Shown: in pieces, positions 1 to 8,744 of the stretch
Numbering within the stretch: the stretch's first letter is position 1
Layout of the letters: every line of letters begins with the position of its first letter
The notes under the pieces: generated by a model
The model's database searches: none
What the model was told of the DNA's origin: nothing
What the model saw: the letters and a program-made list of their open reading frames with translations, nothing else
DNA from: QHXW01 sp035297145
GTDB lineage: Bacteria; Acidobacteriota; Terriglobia; Bryobacterales; Bryobacteraceae
Assembly (NCBI GenBank): GCA_035297145.1
Contig: DATGZN010000112.1
Location: forward strand, 1 to 64,000
Direction: 5' to 3'
DNA: 64,000 nt
Program-made: the position numbers and the translations under genes

Positions 1-132
1 AGCCGCACGCCTGAGGAAGCGGGCATGAAGCTGACGCGCCAGCCGCGCCCCTTCAGCCTGCACACCAGCCGGCACCTGATGCGCTTACTCGGCAAGAGCG
101 ACGAGCAGTGGCGTAAGTATCTGTTCTACTGA
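1..132 (+). CDS. C-terminal end of an unidentified protein (truncated by window edge)
   Basis: The frame is open from the first base and ends at a TGA at 130-132, giving 43 residues. The visible tail is basic and aromatic, ending in WRKYLFY. No domain can be recognised from this fragment, so no function is proposed. It converges on the S9 peptidase gene and the two coding regions overlap by seven bases, which leaves no room for a terminator between them. Confidence 0.5.
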   Translation, partial: SRTPEEAGMKLTRQPRPFSLHTSRHLMRLLGKSDEQWRKYLFY

Positions 133-2198
133 TGGCTCTCGAGCCACTTCAGTTCTTCGCGAACCTTGATTTTCCCGTGCCACGGGTTCTTGTCGAGCGC
201 GTGGCCCTCGCCGGGAAAGATGAGCAGCTTCACCGGAATGCCCTGCGCGAGTAGCGCCCGTTCGAGCAGATAGTTCTCACCCACGTAAACGCGAATATCC
301 TCGGCACCGGCCACGATGTGCGTCGGTGTCCTGACTTTGTTCATCTGCCAGATAGCCGCTTCGTCGTTGTACCGCTGCTTGGCTTCCCAGGGATTGCCAC
401 CCAGGAAGTAGGAGTCATCCAGGGTGGTGTCATCGTTGCCCCAGTTGGCGGCGTGCTCCACGGCGCCTGCTCCCGTTACAGCAGCTTTGAAGCGAGTGGT
501 TTGCGTGATCAGCCAGTTGGTCAGATAACCGCCATAACTGTATCCGCCAATCGTCATATGATCGGAGTCCGCGATGCCGTCTTTCACCAGCGCATCGACT
601 CCAGCCAGGATGTCTCTTCCTGGTTTCGAGACGATCTGGGGCACAATGCCCAGCGTGAACTTGTCGCCATAGCCGATGGAGCCGCGATAATTGGGCTCAA
701 ACACCAGCCAGCCCTGTGTCGCTGCCAGCGATCCCCACTGGTACCAATCGGCCTCGAAATGATTGCCGTCGGCATCCCCTGGCCCGCCATGAATGAGCGT
801 CAGGGTACGCAGATGCTTCGCCTCGAATTTTCCCGGAGGATAGATCAGCATCCCTTCCACCGTCACGCCATCGTCGGCCGTCCAGCGGTAGGGCTTGCCC
901 TCGGGCAGAGCGCGTTCGGTGAGGACTTGGTTGAATGCGGTGATGCGGCGCGCGTGCGCGATATCGGCCGCGGTTTCCGCCAGGTAGACCTCGGCTGGCT
1001 GCTGGAGATTCGAGTGGACGAACGCGAGCCTGGGCGAATGCGCGGCGGGGGAGATCTCTTCGTATGTTCCCGGCGTTCCCGATTGCCTCGCGAAATCGCT
1101 GTCCGCGCTGTGTTGCACGTACGTTTGCACCTCCGTGCCCATCCGTCCGGTCGCGAGCAGGCCACCATCGGACAGCGCCGCGTAGTCAGCAACCGCGCCC
1201 GGAAACATCGCCGCCCACCGGACCATGGAGCCGCTTTCCACGTCAACCGAGTAAACGCGTGGCTGCGCATCCTGATAAGGGCCCTCCACCGCGCCATTCA
1301 GGAAATGGAAGAAAATATGACGGCCGTCCGCCGCCCATCGCAGGCTATCCAGAAACGCCGGTCGCGCCACCAGTCTCTTGGCCGTCCCACCAGCCGAATC
1401 CACCACGTAGATTGCGAAGTCTTCGGCCGACTCCCACCGCTCCGTCCGCGATTCTGTGAGGACCGCGATGCGCTTTCCGTCTGGTGAGGTCTCCAGCTGC
1501 TTGGCGCGGAGCGGCGTGCTCGTGATTTGCGTGGCCGCGGTGGATGCGTCGCAAGCTTTGCCTGTGTTCACCATGGCACAATGCATTGCGTCCGCAACAG
1601 CGATCCGGCTGATGACGTCGCCGCGCTCCGATTCCCGAAACTGCACAGCATCCTTCCATTCCTTCTTGTACGCCTCTTTCTGCTCCTTGCTCCAAGGCGT
1701 GCGCGTAGCGAAATAGATCTCGCGCGAATCGCCAGACCACGCGAACGCATGGACCTCTTCCTCGCCACGCGTCATTGGGAAGGCCTCCCCACCAGCGACG
1801 GCAATCGCATATACCTGCATCGTCTTGGTGGGCTCAGTTTTTGCGTGCTCGTCGTCTTTTTCCGGTTCTTGCGGGAGGCCACGATCGGAGAGAAACGCGA
1901 TCCACTTGCCGTCCGGCGACCACTGCGCGTCCTGGTCATGCCCCGTGGTCGTGAGCGGCACGAGTGCCCCGGCGCGATCGTCCCGGTAGAGCCATAAGTC
2001 CGAGCGGAAGCGATCCGCGTCCCAATCCGCACGCGACGTTTCGATGACCACCGACCGGCCATCCGGCGAAATCCGTACGTGATGAATGTCCACCGCGTTA
2101 AAGAACTCGTCGAGCGTGAGCAGTGGTTTCTGTACTACACCGAATCCCGTGCTCAGAAATAACGTAAGGAGTGTTAATAGGACGCAGCGCCTGTGCAT
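126..2198 (-). CDS. S9 family (prolyl oligopeptidase-type) secreted serine peptidase
   Basis: A peptidase of the acylaminoacyl-/dipeptidyl-peptidase S9 group that would cleave short peptides outside the cytoplasm. The chosen ATG at 2198 gives 690 residues and starts directly on a signal peptide (basic MHRR followed by a leucine-rich core). An upstream ATG in the same frame only adds a non-signal-like stretch. The N-terminal two thirds carry beta-propeller (WD40/TolB-like) repeats with SPDG motifs. The C-terminal alpha/beta-hydrolase domain has the nucleophile Ser554 in GYSYGG, Asp634 in GAEDIRV and His666 in GEGHA, so the triad is complete. It is divergent from the metallo-hydrolase gene at 2264, with 65 bases between them. 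Family assignment is firm; the substrate is unknown. Confidence 0.93.
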   Translation of the reverse strand: MHRRCVLLTLLTLFLSTGFGVVQKPLLTLDEFFNAVDIHHVRISPDGRSVVIETSRADWDADRFRSDLWLYRDDRAGALVPLTTTGHDQDAQWSPDGKWIAFLSDRGLPQEPEKDDEHAKTEPTKTMQVYAIAVAGGEAFPMTRGEEEVHAFAWSGDSREIYFATRTPWSKEQKEAYKKEWKDAVQFRESERGDVISRIAVADAMHCAMVNTGKACDASTAATQITSTPLRAKQLETSPDGKRIAVLTESRTERWESAEDFAIYVVDSAGGTAKRLVARPAFLDSLRWAADGRHIFFHFLNGAVEGPYQDAQPRVYSVDVESGSMVRWAAMFPGAVADYAALSDGGLLATGRMGTEVQTYVQHSADSDFARQSGTPGTYEEISPAAHSPRLAFVHSNLQQPAEVYLAETAADIAHARRITAFNQVLTERALPEGKPYRWTADDGVTVEGMLIYPPGKFEAKHLRTLTLIHGGPGDADGNHFEADWYQWGSLAATQGWLVFEPNYRGSIGYGDKFTLGIVPQIVSKPGRDILAGVDALVKDGIADSDHMTIGGYSYGGYLTNWLITQTTRFKAAVTGAGAVEHAANWGNDDTTLDDSYFLGGNPWEAKQRYNDEAAIWQMNKVRTPTHIVAGAEDIRVYVGENYLLERALLAQGIPVKLLIFPGEGHALDKNPWHGKIKVREELKWLESHQ

Positions 2199-2263
2199 TT
2201 TTGCCCGATAAGCGGCAATCATACACGATTCAGGTTGAGACTGAATCTGGTATAGTTCTCCGA

Positions 2264-3123
2264 ATGAACCGGATAATCGCCGCACGCACTGCCGCAGGGC
2301 TCCTTTTCCTCACGCTGGCTTGGTTTGCCTACACGCAGACTCAGAACCAGCCCCCGCAATTGACAGTGAATAAAGTGAAAGACGACCTCTTCGAGATCGA
2401 GGGTGACGGGGGTAATGTCGCGGCGTATGTCACGGGCGACGGCGTCATCCTGGTCGACGACAAGTTCGACCGCGATCACGAGGGCATCGTAAGCAAAGTC
2501 AAGAGCGTCACCAGCCAGCCAATCAAGTACGTGATGTCGACGCATCATCATTCCGATCACAGCGGCGGGAACACGCAATTCCTTTCGACGGCGGAAATCA
2601 TCTCGACTGTGAATGCGCGGAACAATATCGTCGAGCACAAACAACCCAATGGTCTCCCGACATGAGCCCGGCGCGCGTCGTCTTCACCACCGAGATGTCC
2701 GTATTTCTGGGTGGCAAAGAAGTGCGCGCGCAATACTTCGGCCGCGGCCACACCAATGGCGACGCGATCATCTATTTCCCCGCACTGCGCACCATCCACA
2801 CCGGCGACATGATGGCCGGCAGCACTCCGCTGATCGACTATACCGGCGGCGGCAGCGTAATTGAATGGACCAAGACGCTCGACGAAGCCCTGAAGCTCGA
2901 TTTCGACACCGTCATTCCCGGCCACGGTCCCGTAACTACGAAAGCCGGCCTGCAAACCTACCGCAACAACATCGAGAAGCTACGCACCCGCGCCAGTGGC
3001 TTGATCCACGAAGGCAAGAGCCAGGAAGAAGTCGGCAAAGTGATGGCCGCGGAGTTCGGCTGGGGTCCCAACAGCATGCAGGCGCAATGGAGCTTGCCGG
3101 GGATCATGAAGGAGCTGCGGTGA
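2264..3123 (+). pseudogene. Secreted MBL-fold metallo-hydrolase, split by a one-base frameshift
   Basis: Two overlapping frames together make one metallo-beta-lactamase-fold protein. The first (2264-2665, 133 residues) has an N-terminal membrane/signal segment and the zinc motif His94-x-His96-x-Asp98-His99. The second (2662-3123, 153 residues) continues the same fold with GRGHTNGD and PGHGP, the later metal ligands. The first ends and the second begins at an ATGA overlap. Restoring one C in the run at 2656-2658 would join the frames as N-G-L-P-D-M-S-P-A-R, which reads naturally as one protein. The likely explanations are a real inactivating deletion or an assembly error. Coupled translation of two half-proteins is possible but less likely. 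Full-length members of this family (about 285 residues) hydrolyse diverse esters or beta-lactam-like compounds. Confidence 0.8.
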
Positions 3124-3157
3124 GGCAGCGGATGACCGGCTTCCTTTAGATCGATGC

Positions 3158-4954
3158 TCAAGGTGTTACAGCTTGATTCGACAAAATAATCTTGCCTCCT
3201 GCAGATGCAATTTCAAACAGAGGCAAACCCTGGGCGAGGGTCTTGATCCGGGCTGCCTTTCTGGCACTTGTTACGAGGTAGCAGCGCGCCTGGCGGCCCC
3301 ATAATTGAAGAAAATCCGAGTCATTGATGAATACGTTGGGGGCATCGGGCGCGTACGAGCCGTATTCCAGAACAAAGAAACGGCCGTTCAAGATCAGGGT
3401 TTTATCCTCGTGGTAGAAGAAGATTGAGGAGAGGGAGTTGTAGTCCCCTTCCTCGATCAGCTCGCCTTTGGGCAGCCGATTCAGGGCTTCTGCCAAGGGG
3501 CGGGAAGATAGGTACGGATCAAAAACAACCAAAGCGAGTCTGGCGGCTTGGAAGAAAAGAACCATCATTACGGCGATGGCAAGAAAAGCCCGCTCGCCGC
3601 GCAGCCGCCACGCTCCGCTTGCGCCGATCACGCAGGCGATTCCAGCGAGTACAAGAGGTAGCCGCAGATAAGCGCAGGCGCTGAGCGTCAGGTCCTGCAG
3701 GTGCCCCAGGGACAATTTGTACGCACCGGGATGGCGCATGAGTGCGACCGAGATATCGCCAGGTGCCGGCAGATTCCTCGTTAAGATCAGGGTTGCGGCG
3801 ATGACCACAGCGCCCAAGCTGGCGATGACTGCAACGATCCTGCCGCCGATTGAAATGTAGCTGCCTTCGAGCGCCATTCCTCCGCCGAGCAGTAGAGCGG
3901 CAGCGGGATACAGCGGCAGCGAGTAGTATTCCTGAGTTGTAGAAAATGAGAAAAACAGCAGTACGGCAGCAACCCAGCAGAGCGCAAGCAGATTGGCGCG
4001 CCCGGCACGGTGCGAAGGGCGGAAATCGAGCCACGCAACCGTGGGGATGTAGACGCTCCACGGAAAGAGCCACACCAAGTGTAGCGTCCAGAACAAGAAT
4101 CGGGGGACGGTGTCGTAATCGCGAGGGTATCGCAGGTTCAGGAAGCGCAGGACCTGTTCGTTGATGAAATAAAACCAGAAGAAGCCGCGGTATTCACCGG
4201 GCCCGCCATGCATGGTGAAGTCGAAATATGGCGGGTTGCGGATCGTGGCGAGGACGTGCCACGGCGCAGCGATCGCCAGGAATAACAGCAAGCCAGTAAA
4301 CACGTGCAGCCGCTTCCAGGTCTCAAGTTGGAACAGGCGGCGCGAAACAAGCAGATAGACGAATATGGCGGCGATCGGCAGGGCCAGGGCGACCATGCCC
4401 TTGATGAGCATACCGATGGCTAGCGCCGCGGCCATGATGTAAGCCCACAGGCGCGGGCGCGTTTCCTCGTCATCTTGCGAGCGGATGAAGGCCCATAGCG
4501 CTACGGCGATCGCGAGCGTGAGCATCACGTCCGGAATAATGATGCGGGTGAAGAGAAAAAGCCCGATGCAGGTGGAGAGGACGATTCCGGCATAGAGACC
4601 GGCTTTCTCGTTGATGGCCCATCTGCCAAAGCGCATGACCACCCAGACCATAAGGATCGCTGACAAGGCAGACGGAATTCGCGCGACCCAGTCGTGCACG
4701 CCGAGCACTTCGTAGAGGAGTATCGTCACCCAATACTTAAAAGGGGCCTTGTCAAAATAGCGAACACCGTCGAGCCGGGCAGTAACCCAATCGCCCGATT
4801 GGTACATGTTCTGCGCCATTCGGGCCTGGAATGCATCCACGTCGTCCATTAGGGACGGCGGGCTCACGATGGTGGTGAGGAACACTAGTGTTGCAATGAG
4901 CAGAACCAGCAATTCAGCTCGCGAGCCAAGAAGAGCGCCGGACGCTTTCTTCAA
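3158..4954 (-). CDS. GT39 (ArnT/PMT-like) membrane glycosyltransferase
   Basis: A 598-residue polytopic protein of the dolichyl/undecaprenyl-phosphate-sugar mannosyltransferase family. These enzymes move a sugar from a polyprenyl-phosphate carrier to lipid A or protein on the periplasmic side. After the first membrane helix an acidic loop carries DDVDAFQARMA, the typical catalytic Asp region of ArnT-like enzymes, and many further hydrophobic helices follow. The start is TTG at 4952-4954, overlapping the asparagine synthase stop as TTGA, so translation is probably coupled. It is the last gene of a minus-strand group with a GT2 enzyme and an asparagine synthase. The GT2 product probably makes the polyprenyl-phosphate-sugar this enzyme uses. 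Acceptor and sugar cannot be read from sequence. Confidence 0.88.
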   Translation of the reverse strand: MKKASGALLGSRAELLVLLIATLVFLTTIVSPPSLMDDVDAFQARMAQNMYQSGDWVTARLDGVRYFDKAPFKYWVTILLYEVLGVHDWVARIPSALSAILMVWVVMRFGRWAINEKAGLYAGIVLSTCIGLFLFTRIIIPDVMLTLAIAVALWAFIRSQDDEETRPRLWAYIMAAALAIGMLIKGMVALALPIAAIFVYLLVSRRLFQLETWKRLHVFTGLLLFLAIAAPWHVLATIRNPPYFDFTMHGGPGEYRGFFWFYFINEQVLRFLNLRYPRDYDTVPRFLFWTLHLVWLFPWSVYIPTVAWLDFRPSHRAGRANLLALCWVAAVLLFFSFSTTQEYYSLPLYPAAALLLGGGMALEGSYISIGGRIVAVIASLGAVVIAATLILTRNLPAPGDISVALMRHPGAYKLSLGHLQDLTLSACAYLRLPLVLAGIACVIGASGAWRLRGERAFLAIAVMMVLFFQAARLALVVFDPYLSSRPLAEALNRLPKGELIEEGDYNSLSSIFFYHEDKTLILNGRFFVLEYGSYAPDAPNVFINDSDFLQLWGRQARCYLVTSARKAARIKTLAQGLPLFEIASAGGKIILSNQAVTP

Positions 4955-6846
4955 GCGCTGACCTCCGCGTCTTTTAGCTCAAGGTCTGTTGAAGAGATGT
5001 CCCAACGCTTCATCCACAGAAAGAGTGTCATCAAACCCCAGAGATGATAGCCGACATTCCGGCGCCGCTCCAGATGTGCCTTGATGAGTTCCTGAACTCC
5101 CTCCGCGGAGAAGACCTGCGATCGTGCGACGGTATCATAATTCAAAGTTTCGAGCAGGAGCTCGCGGAGAGGGCCTCGCAGCCAGGCATGCACGGGGATG
5201 TCGAAGCCTTCTTTCTTGCGCTTCAGAACGGCAGAGGGAAGTTTGCCCCGCATCAGCTCCCGCAGGACGTACTTTTGGTTAGATCCGCGTATCTTGAGAT
5301 GATTCGGCAGAGACGCGGCGAACTCCGCGATGCGGTGATCGAGAAAGGCGGGCCGTAGCTCCAGAGCGTGCGCCATGCTCATGCGGTCGCACTTCATAAG
5401 GATGTTGTCAGTGAGAAAGTATTGTTGATCGAACCAGAGATAGCGGTCGATACCGCGCAGTGTGTCCCCATGTCCAATCGCGTAGAGTTCGCTGAGGTGT
5501 GACTGGGCCTGACAGATAGCGAACTTTTCGGCGCTTGAGAACGTGCCATTCCAATAGCAATGCGCTTCATCCGGTGGAAGCAATGAACCGGCCATCATCC
5601 GCTTCACTTTATATTCCAGGCTGATCTTGTCGTTCGATACCGGCCACAGTTGCAGCGCCCGAGTGGCGAGGCGGCGCAGAGGTGCGGGGATCAGGCGCAG
5701 CCGTTCGGCGATGAGGTCGGCCCGGTAGGTGAGGTATCCGCCGAACAGCTCGTCAGCGCCCTCGCCGCTCAGAACCACGGTGACATGCTCCCTGGTCGCT
5801 TTCGACAGAAACCACAAGGGCACAGCGCCCGCATCCGCCGTGGGTTCGTCGGAATAGTACGCGGCATTTTCTATGGCGCCGGTGAGATCGAGTGTGGCGT
5901 TGAGATCCAACTCACAATGGTCCGTGTTGTAGACTCGGGCCACTTCGCGGAAAAAGCGCGATTCGTCGAAACCGTGACCCTGGAAGGAAACTGAAAACGT
6001 CTTGAGCTTGGTGGAAGATTGCTCAGAAGCGTAGTGCAGCAGCGTAGACGAATCAAGACCGCCACTGGCCCAAACTCCCAGCGGGACGTCTGAAATAAGA
6101 TGTTCCTTAACGGCCTGGCGCAGATGATCGTCCAGGGCTTCTTTCGCGGCTTCGAGTGTCCAGTGAGGCTGTGGCTCCAAACGCAACTGCCAATAGGCTC
6201 CGGTAGTCACGCGGCCGTCAATCCACTCCATCCAGTGTCCCGGCGGCACCTTGTCGATTCCCGCCACCAACGTGTGGGGACAAGGAACATAGTTTAAGGA
6301 AAGGTAATGCCCTAGCCCGGTCAGATTCAGTTTACGAGGAACCTCCGGATGGACCAGGATCGCCTTCAACTCGGAACCGAAGATCAGATCCGCACCAAGC
6401 TTGTAATAGTAGACCGGTTTGATACCCAGGCGATCGCGCGCGAGCACCAGGCGCTTCCGGGAGTCGGACCACAACGCTACGGCGAACATGCCACGCAAGC
6501 GTCTAAAGCACTCAACATCCCATTCCCGAAACGCCTCGAGCAGCACTTCGGTATCGGAGCGGGAACGGAAGTGATGGCCGAGCGAGGACAGCTCTGCGCG
6601 CAGTTCAGCGTGATTGTATATCTCTCCATTGAAAACAATGGTGGTGTCTCCGTCGTTGCTGGTGATCGGCTGATCACCGCCTGCAAGGTCGATGATGCGC
6701 AAACGCACTGCACCGAGCGAAACAATGTTCGAATGAAAGACGCCCTGCTGATCAGGACCTCGATGAATCAGGCAGGCCGTTGCGCCGCGAATCCGCTCCC
6801 GGTCGACGCACCAGTCCCTATGTGTAAATCCCGCAATTCCACACAT
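4951..6846 (-). CDS. asnB: Asparagine synthase (glutamine-hydrolysing)
   Basis: A class-B asparagine synthetase of 631 residues that converts aspartate, ATP and glutamine to asparagine, or amidates another carboxylate in specialised clusters. It begins MCGIAG, so Cys2 is the glutaminase nucleophile. The N-terminal Ntn domain contains the expected HRGPD and FNGEIYN segments. The C-terminal synthetase domain has the ATP-pyrophosphatase loop SGGLDSS and downstream SGEGADELFGGY. Length matches the family. It lies between two glycosyltransferase genes, 12 bases after the GT2 gene and overlapping the GT39 gene. AsnB homologues in such places often belong to envelope polysaccharide clusters, where they may amidate a sugar acid. 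That role is an inference. Confidence 0.93.
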   Translation of the reverse strand: MCGIAGFTHRDWCVDRERIRGATACLIHRGPDQQGVFHSNIVSLGAVRLRIIDLAGGDQPITSNDGDTTIVFNGEIYNHAELRAELSSLGHHFRSRSDTEVLLEAFREWDVECFRRLRGMFAVALWSDSRKRLVLARDRLGIKPVYYYKLGADLIFGSELKAILVHPEVPRKLNLTGLGHYLSLNYVPCPHTLVAGIDKVPPGHWMEWIDGRVTTGAYWQLRLEPQPHWTLEAAKEALDDHLRQAVKEHLISDVPLGVWASGGLDSSTLLHYASEQSSTKLKTFSVSFQGHGFDESRFFREVARVYNTDHCELDLNATLDLTGAIENAAYYSDEPTADAGAVPLWFLSKATREHVTVVLSGEGADELFGGYLTYRADLIAERLRLIPAPLRRLATRALQLWPVSNDKISLEYKVKRMMAGSLLPPDEAHCYWNGTFSSAEKFAICQAQSHLSELYAIGHGDTLRGIDRYLWFDQQYFLTDNILMKCDRMSMAHALELRPAFLDHRIAEFAASLPNHLKIRGSNQKYVLRELMRGKLPSAVLKRKKEGFDIPVHAWLRGPLRELLLETLNYDTVARSQVFSAEGVQELIKAHLERRRNVGYHLWGLMTLFLWMKRWDISSTDLELKDAEVSA

Positions 6847-6858
6847 TGAGAGAATTTC

Positions 6859-7818
6859 CTACGGCCTGTTTCGCCGGGTGATCCGTAAAACTTCCGAATC
6901 GCGCAGAGCTTCAGACTTCTGATGATGCTGCCGGACAACCAGCTCACCCAACAGGCCGAAGCACACGAGAAACACGCCTACGAGCAGCAAAACTGCGGTA
7001 AAGAATAATAGTGGGCCATGTTCCTGCAGTACATTTGCACCGCGCAGGAGGCCTGTAACAAGCCACGCAGCGATGGCTCCACCGCTCGCGATACCCAGAA
7101 GCCCCAGCCCTCCAAAAAAGTGCATGGGCCGGGTCACATAGCGTAATAGAAAAGGGATGGTGAGTATGTCGAAGAGGAACGGAACCGCCCTGCTGAATCC
7201 ATAATGTGACTTCCCATGACGCCGCTCGGAAATATGGATTGGAATTTCACAGATGCGTGCACCATACGCAGCCGCGAGTGCGGGAATGAAGCGCTGTAAC
7301 TCACCGTAGAGTGGAATCCCCCGGATTAACTTGGTCCTGTACGCCTTAAAGCCACCGACGAAATCATGGATAGGCACACCGGTCAGTTTCGACATCAAAA
7401 GGTTGCCGATCCGCGATGGAAGGCGCTTGAAAAGCAGGCTATCGCCCGGGCGCGCTACCCGGCACCCACAAACAACATCGTAGCCCTCCTCTAGTTTCCC
7501 AATGAACAGTGGAATTTCATTCGGATCGTGCTGGAGGTCCCCATCCATCGCGATGATGCAATCACCCTCTGCTTGATCGAACCCAGCTACCAGCGCTTCT
7601 GTCTTCCCGTAGTTCCGCTGAAGCCGCACAACCGTGACCCGATTATCGTGGTCCGCAATCTGACTCAAAAGCCCGAAGGTCTCGTCGTGGCTACCATCGT
7701 CTACAAAGATCATCTCGAAATCGTCGCATGTAGCCTCCAGCGCATCTTTGATGCCCCGATAGAGTTCCGTAACGCTTTCCTGCTCGTTGTAGAACGGAAC
7801 TACGATGCTGTACTTCAT
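6859..7818 (-). CDS. GT2 family glycosyltransferase (polyprenyl-phosphate glycosyltransferase type)
   Basis: A DPM1/ArnC/GtrB-like enzyme that transfers a nucleotide-activated sugar onto a polyprenyl phosphate at the inner membrane. The ATG at 7818 begins the GT-A domain directly (MKYSIVVPFYNE). A TTG nine codons upstream is possible. Motifs include FVDDGS, the DGDLQ metal-binding segment and the QRNYGKTEAL stretch typical of the group. Two hydrophobic helices lie in the last 90 residues, as in GtrB. It is the first glycosyltransferase of the group leading to asnB and the GT39 gene, which suggests the three act on one envelope glycan. Confidence 0.9.
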   Translation of the reverse strand: MKYSIVVPFYNEQESVTELYRGIKDALEATCDDFEMIFVDDGSHDETFGLLSQIADHDNRVTVVRLQRNYGKTEALVAGFDQAEGDCIIAMDGDLQHDPNEIPLFIGKLEEGYDVVCGCRVARPGDSLLFKRLPSRIGNLLMSKLTGVPIHDFVGGFKAYRTKLIRGIPLYGELQRFIPALAAAYGARICEIPIHISERRHGKSHYGFSRAVPFLFDILTIPFLLRYVTRPMHFFGGLGLLGIASGGAIAAWLVTGLLRGANVLQEHGPLLFFTAVLLLVGVFLVCFGLLGELVVRQHHQKSEALRDSEVLRITRRNRP

Positions 7819-7930
7819 CGGCTTCGTGAAACCTCCTGACGGCAAACGCTCTGCTGCCCAGCTCTATACGATGATACCAAGCTGGATATTTGCACGTTCC
7901 ACTTCTGTTGGCTGCTGTGCGCGGGATAAT

Positions 7931-8260
7931 TTACGGCACAGGATCTTCCGTGCCCGTGGGGACCGAGCTGGTGCAAGATCGGAGGCGCCGCGTGGTCAGC
8001 CACAGGCCGCGCGCGATTCCGAAACGCTCCACGGCTTCGAGGGAATACTCCGAGCAGGTTGGACGGAAGCGGCAATGAATGAAGCGGCTGGTCACCGGCC
8101 GTCCGAGTCTCTGGTACACACGCACACCCGCTACCCACACTTTCACAGTCACCTGCGCATCAGGCCGGCGCGTAGAATCGAGAACGGACAGGAGCATCAG
8201 CAGCGCCAGCGCATATAGATAGGTATGCGGCCTTTTCAGGCATTGCCGCAGTGCGGACAT
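7931..8260 (-). CDS. yidD: YidD-family membrane protein insertion efficiency factor
   Basis: A small protein with the YidD signature HCRFRPTCSEYSLEAVERFG, where the two cysteines and the arginine-rich block are diagnostic. In other bacteria YidD is a peripheral inner-membrane protein that helps YidC insert membrane proteins. From the ATG at 8260 it has 109 residues, longer than the usual 70-85, because of an N-terminal hydrophobic helix. The usual partners rnpA, rpmH and yidC are not beside it. Instead it overlaps the end of the zinc-ribbon gene by 25 bases and precedes the GT2 gene by 112 bases on the same strand. The C-terminus after the core is short and polar. The start codon is less certain than the family. 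Confidence 0.8.
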   Translation of the reverse strand: MSALRQCLKRPHTYLYALALLMLLSVLDSTRRPDAQVTVKVWVAGVRVYQRLGRPVTSRFIHCRFRPTCSEYSLEAVERFGIARGLWLTTRRLRSCTSSVPTGTEDPVP

Positions 8261-8592
8261 TTGGCGCTTGCCTGAAGGCGTTGGTTGTGGCAATGGGGAC
8301 ATTGGATCAGGTTGCCCTGCGGCCGGGAGAATATGTAAATCACTAATCCGATCACGCTCGTGAACATCACCAGGATCATCCAGACGACGGCGCTGTCCAT
8401 GCCACGCGATTTCGCATCGCGCGCCACCCAAACCAATAACGCGATATTCAGCACCAGGATCAGAATCGGAATGAAGATGAGCGACCCGCATAAAGCAGTG
8501 CCGCAGGCAGCTCCCGCGGCGTCCCGCTGCGCCTGTGCACCGGATGCCAACAGGAGCATGAAACCCAGGGTCCACACGAGATCTTTTCGCAT
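8236..8592 (-). CDS. Small membrane protein with C-terminal zinc ribbon
   Basis: A 118-residue protein beginning with a signal peptide or first helix (about 1-22). A hydrophobic pair of helices resembling the PLDc_N/DUF2207-type membrane hairpin spans about 35-90, including ARDAKSRGMDS between the helices. A short zinc ribbon with two CPHC knuckles lies near the C-terminus. It probably sits in the inner membrane with the zinc ribbon in the cytoplasm. The role is unknown. It heads the minus-strand run into yidD and the glycosyltransferases, and is divergent from the SpoIIE-type phosphatase gene. Confidence 0.75.
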   Translation of the reverse strand: MRKDLVWTLGFMLLLASGAQAQRDAAGAACGTALCGSLIFIPILILVLNIALLVWVARDAKSRGMDSAVVWMILVMFTSVIGLVIYIFSRPQGNLIQCPHCHNQRLQASAKCPHCGNA

Positions 8593-8744
8593 TTAAGGGG
8601 ATTTTCCTCCCGTAGTACTGTAATCAACTTCACAGTTCTTGGCAAGCTTGGGTGAAGGGCAGATTAGGGCTATGAGACTAAGCGGACGATGAACCTGGCT
8701 ACAGATAGCTCCGCCCGCTTCAACCACTGGTTATAATCACGCCG

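Noticed and set aside
318..1487. Long open frame of 389 codons on the plus strand
   Set aside because: It is antisense to the S9 peptidase, whose catalytic triad and propeller motifs are clear, and its translation shows no domain.
2199..2263. TATAGT at 2251 considered as promoter of the MBL gene
   Set aside because: The only -35-like box (TTGAGA at 2235) is just 10 bases away, too close for sigma-70.
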